From Geodermatophilus africanus (lineage in GTDB: Bacteria > Actinomycetota > Actinomycetes > Mycobacteriales > Geodermatophilaceae), in NCBI RefSeq assembly GCF_900107105.1, contig NZ_FNOT01000014.1, forward strand, positions 1-64,000: a stretch of 64,000 bases of DNA. Reading direction: 5' to 3'. The notes beneath the pieces were generated by a model that was not told the DNA's origin, did no database searches, and worked only from the letters and a program-made list of their open reading frames with translations. Made by a program: the position numbers and the translations under genes. The number at the start of each line of letters is the position of its first letter. Positions within the stretch are counted from its first letter, which is position 1. Positions 18,387 through 26,666 of the stretch are shown here, piece by piece.

Positions 18387-18749
18387 TAGAAGTGTTCGCA
18401 TCGGTTGACGGGTCGGGGTGACCGGCGGGGGTGAGCCGGCCGGCGGGGCCCGATCAGGGCCCCGCTCGCCCGCCGCGGGCCGGGCCCCCGACGCCGACCG
18501 GTCCCGACGCCCGGCTGCTGAGCACCTCCGTGGCAGCTCCACCCCTGCTCACACCTGTGAGCAGGGGTGGAGCTGCCACGGAGGTACTGCACGCGGCAGG
18601 CCCCGGCGGTTCCGGCGGTGCCCGACCGGGGGGCGTGGGTCTCCCGTCCGGCGGCGTCCACTCCACACGACCCGCTCCCGGGTACGCCCGCACTCCCGGA
18701 CGACACCCGACCCCGCCAACCCGCGTGCGAAGCGGTGTGAGCGCGCGGA
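18387..18749. other. 363-base gap with a giant palindrome
   Basis: Convergent gap between tetR (plus) and the FMN-binding protein gene (minus). No convincing reading frame or RNA gene seen. Its one clear element is the 30-base perfect inverted repeat at 18524-18585; the remainder is GC-rich and unremarkable. Confidence 0.6.
18524..18585. repeat. perfect 30-bp inverted repeat
   Basis: Left arm 18524-18553 begins ACCTCCGTGGCAGC; right arm 18556-18585 is its exact complement; only CC separates them. It is far longer and tighter than needed for a terminator and lies 137 bases past tetR. Confidence 0.85.
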
Positions 18750-19229
18750 TCAGGTCGGGAAGACGAACCGGGTCGCGTCCGCGGGGTAGGACGTCCACGC
18801 CAGCACGCGGACGGGGTCCAGCGCCAGCGCCCCCGCGAAGGCGGCCGCGTCGGCGCCGGAGCCGTACTCGGGGTACTTCGCGCGCGACTCCTCCGCCAGC
18901 CGCCGGGCGAGTGCCGGGTCGGGCCGGGCCGGTCGCACGCGGCCCTCGACGACGACGGCCTGCTGGGGGTCCGGCAGGTGCATGGCCACCTGCGGGCGGT
19001 CACGGGCGGTGCGGACGTGCACCGCGTCGTCCCCGCCGCCGTAGTACCAGACGTCGTCGAGCCACAGCCCGTCCACGGGGACGACGTGCGGCCGGCCGTC
19101 GGCCCGGCAGGTCACCACCCAGTACTGCCGCGCCGACGCCAGCCGCGACCGGACCGCCGCCCAGTCGAGGGTGGTGCTCGCGGTGCCGTACCCGTCGGGG
19201 AGCCGTAGGGGCTCCGCGCGTGGCTCCAT
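18750..19229 (-). CDS. pyridoxamine 5'-phosphate oxidase-family (FMN/F420 split-barrel) protein
   Basis: 159 aa. [41 protein letters not shown] and [21 protein letters not shown] give the split-barrel flavin-binding fold common in actinobacterial F420- or FMN-dependent reductases. Too short and too divergent for true PdxH. Substrate unknown. ATG 19229 chosen; nothing before it resembles the family. Its start is 52 bases from the divergent peptide deformylase start. Confidence 0.8.
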   Translation of the reverse strand: MEPRAEPLRLPDGYGTASTTLDWAAVRSRLASARQYWVVTCRADGRPHVVPVDGLWLDDVWYYGGGDDAVHVRTARDRPQVAMHLPDPQQAVVVEGRVRPARPDPALARRLAEESRAKYPEYGSGADAAAFAGALALDPVRVLAWTSYPADATRFVFPT

Positions 19230-19281
19230 GGCGACCTCCCGCCGTCCACCTGCCGGTACCCGCACTGGGAGACTGCCGACC

Positions 19282-19767
19282 GTGACGATCCGTCCCATCC
19301 GCGAGCTCGGTGACCCGGTCCTCCGCACCCCCGCGGACGAGGTGCGCAGCTTCGACAGGGAGCTGGCCGCGCTGGTCCGCGACCTCGAGGACACCGTCGC
19401 CGACCCCGGACGGGCCGGCGTCGCCGCACCGCAGATCGGCGTCGGGCTGCGCGCCTTCTCCTACAACGTCGACGGGCGCATCGGTCACGTGGTCAACCCG
19501 CGGCTCGTGGAGGTCTCCGAGGAGACCCAGGACGGCGACGAGGGCTGCCTGTCCATCCCCGGCCTCTGGGCGCCCACGGTGCGGGCGATGCACGCCGTCG
19601 TCGAGGGCTTCGACGTGCACGGCGAGCCGCTGCGGCTGGAGGGCACCGGCCTGATGGCCCGGGCACTGCAGCACGAGGTCGACCACCTCGACGGGAAGGT
19701 CTTTCTCGACCGGCTCACCGGCGAGGCCCGCAAGGCCGCGCTGAGGGCGCTCCGGGACCCGGGCTGA
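19282..19767 (+). CDS. def: peptide deformylase
   Basis: Removes the N-formyl group from nascent proteins with a metal ion. 161 aa. All three motifs are present: GVAAPQIG (GxGxAAPQ), EGCLSIPG (EGCLS, Cys metal ligand) and QHEVDHLDG (HExxH). Close to usual actinobacterial length. GTG start ([15 protein letters not shown]). The next gene starts 1 base after its stop, so they are probably cotranscribed. Confidence 0.94.
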   Translation: MTIRPIRELGDPVLRTPADEVRSFDRELAALVRDLEDTVADPGRAGVAAPQIGVGLRAFSYNVDGRIGHVVNPRLVEVSEETQDGDEGCLSIPGLWAPTVRAMHAVVEGFDVHGEPLRLEGTGLMARALQHEVDHLDGKVFLDRLTGEARKAALRALRDPG

Positions 19768-19768
19768 C

Positions 19769-20365
19769 GTGGCGGGCCCGGAGCCGGTGACCCTGGCCGG
19801 CGGCGTGGTGACCCTCGAGCCGCTGCACCGCGGGCACACCGACGAGCTCGCGGCCGCCGTGTCCGACGGCCGGCTGTGGGAGCTCTGGTACACGTCGGTG
19901 CCCACGCCGGCGGGGATGGCGGCGGACGTCGAGGCGCGGCTCGCCCAGCAGGCGGCGGGGGAGATGCTGCCGTTCGTCGTCCGCCGGAACGCCGACGGAG
20001 CGGTGGTCGGCGCGACGACCTACATGAACCTGGACCTGGTCGTGCCGCGGCTGGAGGTCGGCTCCACCTGGACGGCCGCCTCAGCGCAGCGCACGGGGGT
20101 CAACGCCGAGAGCAAGCTGCTGCTGCTCACCCACGCGTTCGAGACGGTCGGCTGCCTCGCGGTCGAGTTCCGCACCCACTGGCACAACCAGCAGTCCCGG
20201 GCGGCGATCGCGCGCCTGGGCGCCAAGCAGGACGGCGTGCTGCGCAACCACCGGCGGATGCCGGACGGGTCGCTGCGGGACACCGTCGTCTTCTCGATCA
20301 CAGACGCCGAGTGGCCTGCTGTCCGCAGCGGGCTGCGGCACCGGCTGGCGCGGCACGCCGGCTGA
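19769..20365 (+). CDS. GNAT family N-acetyltransferase (RimJ/RimL-like)
   Basis: 198 aa. GGVVTLEPLHRGHTDEL at the start, VGSTWTAASAQRTGVNAESKLLLLTHAFETVGCLAVEFRTHWHNQQSRAAIARLGAKQDGVLRNH as the acetyl-CoA and RimJ-like core, ending with an RDTVVFSITDAEW strand. The W-x5-Q-x-T-x-xNxESK pattern is typical of protein/small-molecule GNATs of this subgroup. Acceptor unknown. Start GTG, directly after def. Confidence 0.85.
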   Translation: MAGPEPVTLAGGVVTLEPLHRGHTDELAAAVSDGRLWELWYTSVPTPAGMAADVEARLAQQAAGEMLPFVVRRNADGAVVGATTYMNLDLVVPRLEVGSTWTAASAQRTGVNAESKLLLLTHAFETVGCLAVEFRTHWHNQQSRAAIARLGAKQDGVLRNHRRMPDGSLRDTVVFSITDAEWPAVRSGLRHRLARHAG

Positions 20366-20372
20366 CCGGCCG

Positions 20373-20378
20373 TAGCGT
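20373..20378 (+). promoter_or_regulatory. candidate -10 of the PEP mutase-like gene
   Basis: TAGCGT with 7 bases to the GTG at 20386, suggesting a leaderless transcript independent of the upstream GNAT gene. Confidence 0.35.
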
Positions 20379-20385
20379 GGCCGGC

Positions 20386-21168
20386 GTGACCGACCTCGCC
20401 AGCCGCGCCCGCACCCTGCTCGACCTGCACAGCGCCCCGGAGATCCTGGTCCTCGCCAACGTGTGGGACGTCGTCTCCGCCCGCGTGGTGGCCGCCACCG
20501 AAGGCGTCCGCGCCCTGGCCACCGCCAGCCACGGCATCGCCGCGACCTTCGGCTACGAGGACGGCGAGAACATCCCGCTCGACCTGCACCTGGACATGGT
20601 CGGCCGGATCACCGCCGCCGTGGACCTGCCGGTGAGCATGGACATGGAGGCCGGCTACGGGGACCCCGGGGAGACCGCGCGCCGCGCCATCGGGCTCGGC
20701 GTCGTCGGCGGCAACCTCGAGGACCAGATGCGGCCGCTCGACCAGGCCGTGGCCGCCGTCGAGGCGGTGCTGCGGGCCGGCCGGGACGCCGGGATCGACT
20801 TCGTGCTCAACGCCCGCACCGACACCTTCGTCCGCGCCGCCGAGGGCGCCGACCGGGGCGAGCTCGTCGCCGAGGCGATCCGCCGCGGCCGCGCCTACCT
20901 CGAGGCCGGCGCGCCGGTCGTCTTCGTGCCGCGCCTGGTCGACCGCGACGAGATCGCCGCGGTCGTCGAGGGCCTCGGCCGCAACCGGCTGACGCTGATC
21001 AGCGTCCCCGGCGCCGCGCTGCCCGCCCTCGAGCTGCAGGAGCTCGGCGTGGGTCGCGTCTCCACCGGGCCGTTCACGCAGCGGGTGGCGCTGACCGCGC
21101 TGCAGGACGCGACGGTGGAGATGGTGCGCGGCGGCACGCTGCCCGCGGGCACCCGCGCCCTCAACTGA
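20386..21168 (+). CDS. isocitrate lyase/PEP mutase superfamily protein
   Basis: 260 aa TIM-barrel protein. LANVWDVVSARVVAA, ATASHGIAATFGYEDGENIP, PVSMDMEAGYGDP (metal-binding Asp/Glu) and VLNARTDTF match the PEPM/ICL subgroup often annotated as 2-methylisocitrate lyase-like or oxaloacetate decarboxylase. It lacks the KKCGH motif of true isocitrate lyase. It acts on alpha-oxycarboxylates; the exact reaction cannot be told from sequence. Confidence 0.85.
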   Translation: MTDLASRARTLLDLHSAPEILVLANVWDVVSARVVAATEGVRALATASHGIAATFGYEDGENIPLDLHLDMVGRITAAVDLPVSMDMEAGYGDPGETARRAIGLGVVGGNLEDQMRPLDQAVAAVEAVLRAGRDAGIDFVLNARTDTFVRAAEGADRGELVAEAIRRGRAYLEAGAPVVFVPRLVDRDEIAAVVEGLGRNRLTLISVPGAALPALELQELGVGRVSTGPFTQRVALTALQDATVEMVRGGTLPAGTRALN

Positions 21169-21173
21169 ACGAA

Positions 21174-21260
21174 GGACCCCCTCGCCCCCCGCCCCTCGCA
21201 GGCTCGCGGCGGGCCCCTGCGGGGGGGCCGTTCCAGCACCTCGCCGGCCCCGGGGGCCGG
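21174..21260. terminator. hairpin repeat plus second GC hairpin (convergent pair)
   Basis: Copy of the repeat family: GGACCCCC (21174) to GGGGGGCC (21229) around GCCCCTCGCAGGCTCGCGGCGGG. It is followed by CCGTTCCAGCAC, also found after the copy at 30387, and then a stem CCGGCCCC/GGGGCCGG at 21244-21260. Lies between the plus-strand PEP mutase-like gene and a minus-strand gene. Confidence 0.65.
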
Positions 21261-21268
21261 CCGTTCCG

Positions 21269-21574
21269 TCACGTCACCACCACGCCGGCCGGGACCACCA
21301 GGCCGCGGACCTCGAACTCGGTGACCACCTGGGCTGGGGGTGCCTGTCCCCGCAGGACCTCGGCGACCACCGGCCAGACCACCTCCCGGTTGGCGCGCTC
21401 CCACTCCTCGCGCGACTCCCACACCTCGATCACCTGGAACCCGTCCGCGGTCTGCCGGGCCACGTGGAGCAGCAGGCCGTCGACGGCCGTGCCGGCCCGC
21501 TCCACCATCGCGGCGTGCACCGCGTCGTAGGTCGCCACGGGTGCGGACACGTCGGTCACCACGCCCAGGGTCAT
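21269..21574 (-). CDS. antibiotic biosynthesis monooxygenase-like (dimeric alpha/beta barrel) protein
   Basis: 101 aa. ATYDAVHAAMVERAGTAVDGLLLHVARQTADGFQVIEVWESREEWERANREVVWPVV is a typical small ferredoxin-like barrel unit; no catalytic residues are diagnosable. The ATG overlaps the stop of the upstream gene (ATGA), with a GAGGAGG site, so it is the second gene of a two-gene operon controlled from the divergent marR region. Confidence 0.75.
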   Translation of the reverse strand: MTLGVVTDVSAPVATYDAVHAAMVERAGTAVDGLLLHVARQTADGFQVIEVWESREEWERANREVVWPVVAEVLRGQAPPAQVVTEFEVRGLVVPAGVVVT

Positions 21575-22227
21575 GTCGTCCTCCTCGCGTCCTGCCGGCG
21601 GCCGTCCGCCGCCAGCAGCCGTTGCACGCCCTCGCCGGAGAGCCGGTGCACCGTGGCGGTGCGGCCGGTGACCAGGAGCAGGAGGTCGCCGGTCGTGCCC
21701 TTGACCGGTGCACCCTCGCCCAGCACGAGGTCGCCGTCGGTGGCCCGCAGTCGCAGGCCGGCCAGCCGCCTCCGCGCCCGGAACGGGAAGCCCATGTCCC
21801 AGGCCCGCTGCGCCGCCGCGGCCGCGGGGACCGGGGGCACCGGCCGCGCCCGGCCCAGCGGGACGGCGATGTCCTGGCCGTGCACCAGGACGTCGACGAG
21901 CGGCTCCAGCGGGGACATGAACGGCGCCGTCCGCCGCGAGCCGACCATCGCCCGGATCCGCCGGCTGCACTCCTCCGGGGACAGGGGGCCGAGGCGCAGC
22001 GCCGCGTCGCGGATCATCCGGTCGAAGCTGCCGCGCGCCCGGACGGCGCCGACGAGCGCGTCCCGGTACCCCATGTGTGCCTGGGTCAGGTGGGTCGCGA
22101 CGTCCCGCACCAGCCAGCCGGAGCAGAGGGACGGGGTCTCCCACTCGGTGGGGGGGAGGTCGTCGAGCAGGTCGGCCAGGCTCAGACGCTCGGAGTCGAT
22201 GCTGCGCCACACGTCGTCGAGGTCCAT
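21571..22227 (-). CDS. maleylpyruvate isomerase family mycothiol-dependent enzyme (DinB-like)
   Basis: 218 aa. VWRSIDSERLSLADLLDDLPPTEWETPSLCSGWLVRDVATHLTQAHMG is the metal-binding MDMPI N-terminal domain (first His in VRDVATHL); LVDVLVHGQDIAVPLG supplies further conserved His/Asp; a C-terminal SCP2-like part follows. Members use mycothiol, the actinobacterial thiol, for isomerase or detoxification chemistry. Start ATG 22227. Divergent from a MarR gene. Confidence 0.82.
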   Translation of the reverse strand: MDLDDVWRSIDSERLSLADLLDDLPPTEWETPSLCSGWLVRDVATHLTQAHMGYRDALVGAVRARGSFDRMIRDAALRLGPLSPEECSRRIRAMVGSRRTAPFMSPLEPLVDVLVHGQDIAVPLGRARPVPPVPAAAAAQRAWDMGFPFRARRRLAGLRLRATDGDLVLGEGAPVKGTTGDLLLLVTGRTATVHRLSGEGVQRLLAADGRRQDARRTT

Positions 22228-22253
22228 GACCCCTCCACCGGCTTGGTATGATG

Positions 22254-22273
22254 ATCTGACCATCTAGTCAGAT
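22254..22273. promoter_or_regulatory. candidate MarR operator
   Basis: Perfect inverted repeat ATCTGAC-6-GTCAGAT between the divergent MDMPI gene and marR. The marR-side -10 candidate TAGGCT (22273-22278) touches its right arm, so binding would block transcription. Confidence 0.6.
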
Positions 22274-22298
22274 AGGCTGACGACCGTCAAGGGGTGCT

Positions 22299-22745
22299 GT
22301 GACCGATCCGGCAGGAGGGCGGCAGAACCTCGGGCTGCTCTGCTTCTACCCGCACCGCGCAGTGGAAGCGCGGCTGTTCGCGGCGCTGGCTGCGGCGGGG
22401 TTCGACGACATCACCCTCGCCCAGGGCCGCATCGCGGCGCGGATCGGCCCAGGCGGTACCCGGCTCACCGACCTGGCCGCGCAGGCCCTGGTGACCAAGC
22501 AGACCGCGAACCACCTCGTCGACCAGCTGGAGCGGGCCGGCTACGTGCGGCGGGTCCCCGACCCGACCGACGGGCGGGCGCGGCTGGTGCAGATCGCCCC
22601 GCGTGGCGAGCAGGTCGTCGCGCTGGCCCGCCGGGTCGAGGCGGAGGTGGAGGCCGAGTGGACCGCCCACCTGGGGGAGGAGGCCACCGCCCAGCTGCGT
22701 GCGGCCCTCGAGCGGCTGCGGGAGGTCACCGACCCCTACCGCTGA
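22299..22745 (+). CDS. MarR family transcriptional regulator
   Basis: 148 aa winged-helix protein. TRLTDLAAQALVTKQTANHLVDQLERAGYVRRVPDPTDGRARLVQIAPRGEQVV is the wHTH with the DxRxR wing. GTG start. The palindrome in the 71-base divergent gap implies it represses itself and the MDMPI/monooxygenase operon. Ligand unknown. Confidence 0.88.
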   Translation: MTDPAGGRQNLGLLCFYPHRAVEARLFAALAAAGFDDITLAQGRIAARIGPGGTRLTDLAAQALVTKQTANHLVDQLERAGYVRRVPDPTDGRARLVQIAPRGEQVVALARRVEAEVEAEWTAHLGEEATAQLRAALERLREVTDPYR

Positions 22746-22820
22746 GCGGTGCCCACGGCACTGTCCAGCTTGGCCAAGTCGACCTGGTCAACCTGGCTGG
22801 CAGGCCTTACTGTGAGGGCC

Positions 22821-23042
22821 ATGACCCACGTGAACGTGCAAGAGGCCAAGACACGGCTGTCCCAGCTGCTCGCGGCCGCCGAGCGCGGCGAGGAGGTCGT
22901 CATCGCCCGGGGCGGCCGGCCGGTGGTGCGCCTGGTGCCGGTCGACGAGCCCGCACCCCGCCCCGTCGGCTTCGTGGCGGGGGACGTCCCCGAGGCCTTC
23001 TCCGAGCCGCTGCCGGACGACGAACTGGCCCGGTGGGAGTGA
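22821..23042 (+). CDS. Phd/YefM-type antitoxin
   Basis: 73 aa. MTHVNVQEAKTRLSQLLAAAERGEEVVIARGGRPVVRLVP is the standard Phd/YefM N-terminal DNA-binding fold; the acidic end PEAFSEPLPDDELARWE is the toxin-wrapping tail. The stop overlaps the toxin start (GTGA). A short palindrome (CTTGGCCAAG, 22769-22778) about 40 bases upstream may be an autoregulatory site. Confidence 0.88.
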   Translation: MTHVNVQEAKTRLSQLLAAAERGEEVVIARGGRPVVRLVPVDEPAPRPVGFVAGDVPEAFSEPLPDDELARWE

Positions 23043-23431
23043 CCTCGCTCCTGCTCGACACCCACGCCCTGCTGTGGGTCCTGGTGAATCCGGAACGCAT
23101 CCCCGCAGCGACCCTCGCGACCGTGCAGGCGCCGGAGACCACCGTGTACGTCTCCGCGGCCAGTGCCTGGGAGATCGCTACGAAGCACAGGCTGGGCAAG
23201 CTGGCGGGCGCGGCGGCAGTGGTCAGCGGTTACCGGGAGCACCTCGCCAGGCTGCGGGCCCAAGAGCTGCCCATCACCGGGCACCACGCGCTCACCGCCG
23301 GCACGCTGCAGTGGTCCCACCGCGACCCGTTCGACCGGGTGATCGTCGCGCAGGCGGTGCTGGAGTCCCTCCCCGTCGTCACGAGTGACGCCGCGCTCGT
23401 CGAGTTCCCCGCCATCCGCACCGTGTGGTGA
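23039..23431 (+). CDS. PIN-domain toxin (VapC-like RNase)
   Basis: 130 aa. Metal-binding acidic residues are visible in order: LLLDTHALLWVL (first Asp), SAASAWEIATKHRLGKL (Glu), HRDPFDRVIVAQA (Asp pair) and VTSDAAL (last Asp). This is the VapC subtype usually paired with Phd/YefM antitoxins. Expected to cut RNA; target unknown. Alternative start GTG 23033. Confidence 0.88.
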   Translation: MTSLLLDTHALLWVLVNPERIPAATLATVQAPETTVYVSAASAWEIATKHRLGKLAGAAAVVSGYREHLARLRAQELPITGHHALTAGTLQWSHRDPFDRVIVAQAVLESLPVVTSDAALVEFPAIRTVW

Positions 23432-23440
23432 CCCTCCCGC

Positions 23441-23833
23441 TCAGCGGGCGGCGCAGGCCGCGCAGGTGCCGAAGACCTCGAGCTGGTGCTGGACGTCGGC
23501 GAAGCCGTGCTCGGCGGCGACGCGGGCGGCCCAGCGCTCGACCGGCGGGTCGGCCACCTCGACGGTGCGCCCGCAGGAGCGGCACACCAGGTGGTGGTGG
23601 TGCACCGGCGAACAGCGCCGGTACGCGGCCTCGCCCTCGGTGCGCAGCACGTCGACGAGGCCGTCGTCCAGCAGGGCCTGCAGCGCCCGGTAGACCGTCG
23701 CGAGCCCGACCGCGTCCCCGCGCTCGCGCAGCAGCGCGTGCAGGTCCTGGGCGGTGCGGAAGCCGTCCTGGTCGTCGAGCAGGGCCAGGACGGCGCTGCG
23801 CTGCCGGGTCTGGCGGCGGGGGCCCTCGGTCAT
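23441..23833 (-). CDS. zur: Zur (FurB) zinc uptake regulator
   Basis: 130 aa Fur-family repressor. The winged helix ends with VGLATVYRALQALLDDGLVDVLR. Metal site residues include HHHHLVCRSCG; the structural zinc pairs are CRSCG and the C-terminal CAACAAR. Assigned to zinc rather than iron because it is the last gene of the znuACB operon, overlapping znuB by ATGA, and a Zur-like box lies at the operon start. Confidence 0.88.
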   Translation of the reverse strand: MTEGPRRQTRQRSAVLALLDDQDGFRTAQDLHALLRERGDAVGLATVYRALQALLDDGLVDVLRTEGEAAYRRCSPVHHHHLVCRSCGRTVEVADPPVERWAARVAAEHGFADVQHQLEVFGTCAACAAR

Positions 23834-24849
23834 GCCCTGCCACCTGTCCCCGCCGGCGGTGCGTGCTCGCCGTGCTCGTCGTAGTGCACCCCCGCGCCGG
23901 TGCGGTGCGGGGCGTGCAGGTGGCCGTCGTGGTCGTAGTCGACGTGGTCGCCGTGGAGGACCGCCGGGTGGCCGCAGCCCGCGCCGTGCTCGTGCGGGTG
24001 CGCGGCGTGCACCTCCGCGCGGCGCCGGTGCCTGCGGCGGGCGGTCGCCTCGCGCACCGCGACCGCCGTGGTGGCCAGCAGGAACAGCGCGATCGCCAGC
24101 AGCACGATCGTGCCGCCGGACGGGGTGCCGGCGTAATAGGAGGCGGTCGTGCCGGCCACGCTGGTGACCAGGCCGATGGCGCAGGCCAGGTACACCGTCT
24201 GGCGGAAGCTGCGGGCCAGCTGCTGGGCGACCGCGCTCGGCACGATCATCAGCGCGCTGATCAGCAGCAGGCCGACCACCCGCATGGACAGCACGACGGT
24301 CGCCGCGACCAGGGCGGCGAGGACGACGTTGAGCGCCAGGACCGGCAGGCCCACCGCGCGGGCGTACTCCTCGTCGTCGCTGACCGCGTACAGCCGGCTG
24401 CCGAGCAGCCCCACGACGCCGAGCACGACGACGGTGATGGCGCCGAAGACCGCGACGTCGGCGGTCGTCGTGGTGGTGATGGCCCCGAACAGGTAGGCCT
24501 CGAGGTTCGTGGCCTGCCCGCGCGGGGCGAGGCTGAGCAGCACGACGCCGCCGGCGATGCCGCCGTAGAAGAGGACGGCGAGCGCGACGTCGCCGCTGGT
24601 GCGGCCGCGGGCGCGGACCAGCTCGATGAGGACCGCGCCGAGCACGGCCGCCATGAGCGCCGTCCCGACCGGTGCGGTGGAGGTGAGGACGCCGATCGCG
24701 ACGCCGGTGAGCGCCACGTGCCCGAGCCCGTCGCCGAGCAGGGAGAGCCGGCGCTGCACGAGGAAGACGCCGACCGCCGGCGCGACGAGCCCGACCATCA
24801 GCGAGGCCAGCAGTGCCCGCTGCATGAAGCCGTACTCGAGGACCTCCAC
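23830..24849 (-). CDS. znuB: zinc ABC transporter permease with His-rich tail
   Basis: 339 aa ABC-3 family membrane protein. About eight hydrophobic helices run from residue 10 to 265 (FMQRALLASLMVGLVAPAVGVFL, SLLGDGLGHVALTGVAIG with the conserved DGLGH). After the last helix come a basic patch (ATARRRHRRRAE) and about 60 residues holding some 14 histidines in an HPHEH, HGDHVDYDHDGHLH, HYDEHGEH pattern. That tail is not part of the standard fold and probably binds zinc at the inner face. Overlaps zur. Confidence 0.9.
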   Translation of the reverse strand: MEVLEYGFMQRALLASLMVGLVAPAVGVFLVQRRLSLLGDGLGHVALTGVAIGVLTSTAPVGTALMAAVLGAVLIELVRARGRTSGDVALAVLFYGGIAGGVVLLSLAPRGQATNLEAYLFGAITTTTTADVAVFGAITVVVLGVVGLLGSRLYAVSDDEEYARAVGLPVLALNVVLAALVAATVVLSMRVVGLLLISALMIVPSAVAQQLARSFRQTVYLACAIGLVTSVAGTTASYYAGTPSGGTIVLLAIALFLLATTAVAVREATARRRHRRRAEVHAAHPHEHGAGCGHPAVLHGDHVDYDHDGHLHAPHRTGAGVHYDEHGEHAPPAGTGGRA

Positions 24850-24850
24850 C

Positions 24851-25645
24851 TCAGCGCCCCCCGTCCGTCGTCACCCGGGGCTGGTCCTGGCGGTACCCGC
24901 GCGCCGGCGGCAGCCCCGTGCCCTCCGGGTGGTGGTGCCCGTCGTCGGTGGACCCGGCCCCGGCCAGCGGCCCGTCGTAGGCGATCCGCCCGTGGTCGAC
25001 GACGACGGCACGGGTGAGGACGCCGGCCAGCGCGGCCGTCTCGTGCGTCACGACCAGCAGGGTCGTCCCGGTGGCCGACACGTCGGCGAGGACGGCGGCC
25101 AGCGCGTCCTGGCTGGCGGCGTCCACCCCGGCGGTCGGCTCGTCCATGACCAGCAGCTCCGGCTCGGCGGCCAGCGCGCGGGCGACCAGCACCCGGCGCT
25201 GCTGCCCGCCCGAGAGCGAGGCGACCGGGTCGCCCAGCCGGTCGGCCAGCCCCACCGCGGCCACGGCGTCCTGCACCGCCGACCGGTCGGCCGGGCGCAG
25301 CCGGCCGAAGGGGCCCAGGCGGGCCAGCCGGCCGACGCCGACGACCTCGCGCACCGTCGCCGGGACCGCGCCGCTCACCGTGTGCCGCTGCGGCACGTAG
25401 CCGATCCGGCCGCGTTGGGCGGGCGGGGGACGACGGAGCCGCCCCACGGGGGCGCCGAGGACCTCCACCTCGCCGCCCAGCACCGTGGCCAGGCCCAGCA
25501 GCCCGCGCGCGAGGGTGGTCTTGCCCGACCCGTTGGACCCGAGGACGGCGACCGCCTCGCCGTCGGCCACGGTGAGGTCGACGCCCTCGACGACGGCGAC
25601 GTCGCCGTAGCCGATGCGGGCCTCCCGCAGCCGCACGGCGGTCAT
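24851..25645 (-). CDS. znuC: zinc ABC transporter ATP-binding protein
   Basis: 264 aa. Walker [10 protein letters not shown] near residue 37, signature LSGGQQRR, Walker B LLVMDEP and the H-loop VVTHE are intact. The last 35 residues include a small GHHHPEG stretch. The start overlaps the znuA stop (ATGA) and its stop lies 1 base from the znuB start, so the operon is tightly coupled. Confidence 0.93.
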   Translation of the reverse strand: MTAVRLREARIGYGDVAVVEGVDLTVADGEAVAVLGSNGSGKTTLARGLLGLATVLGGEVEVLGAPVGRLRRPPPAQRGRIGYVPQRHTVSGAVPATVREVVGVGRLARLGPFGRLRPADRSAVQDAVAAVGLADRLGDPVASLSGGQQRRVLVARALAAEPELLVMDEPTAGVDAASQDALAAVLADVSATGTTLLVVTHETAALAGVLTRAVVVDHGRIAYDGPLAGAGSTDDGHHHPEGTGLPPARGYRQDQPRVTTDGGR

Positions 25646-26592
25646 GAGCAGGACTGCCCCTCCTGCAGCGTGGCCAGGTTGGCGCGCATGACCTCGAGGT
25701 AGTCGCTGCCGGCCGACTCGTCGGTGAGCCCCTCGAGCGGGTCCAGGACGGCGGTGCGCACGCCGGCCTCGGTCGCGACCGTCTCGGCGACGGCCGGGTC
25801 GACGAGGGTCTCGGTGTAGACGGTGGTCACGCCGCGCTCCCGGACCAGCTCGGAGATCTCGGCCTGGGCGGCCGGGCTGGGCTCGGCGGAGGGGCTGAGC
25901 CCGCTGATGCCGACCACCTCGAGACCGTACCGGTCGCCGAGGTAGCCGAAGGCGTCGTGGCCGGTGACCAGGGTGTCCACCGCGCAGCCGGCCAGGCCCG
26001 CCTGCATCTCGGCGTCCAGCGCCTCCAGGTCGGTGCGGAGTGCCGCGGCGTTCTGCTCGTAGGTGGCCGCGCCGTCGGGGTCGGCCTCGGCCAGCCGCTC
26101 GGCGAGCGCGTCGCCGACCGAGGCCAGCCGGACCGGGTCGAGCCAGAAGTGCGGGTCGGTGGCCTCGCCCTCCTCGGCGTGCTCCGCGTGCTCCTCGGCG
26201 GTCTCACCCTCGTGGGCGTGCTCGTCGGCGATCCGCGTGAGGTCGGCGGCCCGGCCGGCGTCCCACGCCGTGTCGCCGGCCTCGTTCTGCGCCGCCTCGT
26301 CGAGCGCCGGCTGGAAGCCCTCGAGGTAGACGAGCAGGTCGGCCTCGGCGACCGCGGCGACGTCCTGCGGTGCGAGCTCGAGGTCGTGGGCCTCGGCGCC
26401 CGCCGGGGTGAGCGAGGAGACGTCGGCCCGGTCGCCGGCGACCCGCTGCGCCGCCCACTCCAGCGGGTAGAAGCCGGCGACGACGGTGAGCCCGTCGCCG
26501 CCGTCTGCCGCGGCGCCCTCGGAGCTCCCGCAGCCGGCCAGCGCGAGGGCGGCGGCCGATGCGGTCACGGCACGCGTCGTCCAAGCGTTCAT
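25642..26592 (-). CDS. znuA: zinc ABC transporter substrate-binding lipoprotein
   Basis: About 316 aa. A lipoprotein signal ([15 protein letters not shown], lipobox LAGC) anchors it outside the membrane. Metal-binding residues include the His in [13 protein letters not shown], a charged His/Glu loop ([19 protein letters not shown]) ahead of DPHFWLDP, and [13 protein letters not shown] 26592 (MNAWTT) preferred; upstream starts at 26601 and 26607 are possible but lie within the Zur box. Confidence 0.92.
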   Translation of the reverse strand: MNAWTTRAVTASAAALALAGCGSSEGAAADGGDGLTVVAGFYPLEWAAQRVAGDRADVSSLTPAGAEAHDLELAPQDVAAVAEADLLVYLEGFQPALDEAAQNEAGDTAWDAGRAADLTRIADEHAHEGETAEEHAEHAEEGEATDPHFWLDPVRLASVGDALAERLAEADPDGAATYEQNAAALRTDLEALDAEMQAGLAGCAVDTLVTGHDAFGYLGDRYGLEVVGISGLSPSAEPSPAAQAEISELVRERGVTTVYTETLVDPAVAETVATEAGVRTAVLDPLEGLTDESAGSDYLEVMRANLATLQEGQSCS

Positions 26593-26606
26593 GGGAATCA
26601 TTCTCA
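26592..26606 (-). promoter_or_regulatory. Zur box at the znuA start
   Basis: TGGGAATCATTCTCA on the plus strand is a 7-1-7 palindrome with one mismatch, close to the known Zur pattern (TGAAAATCATTTTCA type). It touches the znuA ATG and overlaps a GAGAAT -10-like hexamer on the minus strand, so occupancy should block a leaderless znuA transcript. Confidence 0.7.
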
Positions 26607-26653
26607 CAGATGCGCCTGCGGTCGGGGCGGGTCGGACCCCTCGCCCGCCCGCG

Positions 26654-26659
26654 TAGGCT
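26654..26659 (+). promoter_or_regulatory. candidate -10 of proA
   Basis: TAGGCT with 7 bases to the proA GTG; implies a leaderless transcript. Confidence 0.4.
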
Positions 26660-26666
26660 CCCGGAC

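Noticed and set aside
18387-18749. Small open frames in the tetR downstream gap
   Set aside because: They overlap the palindrome, have Pro/Arg-rich shadow composition and no ribosome site.
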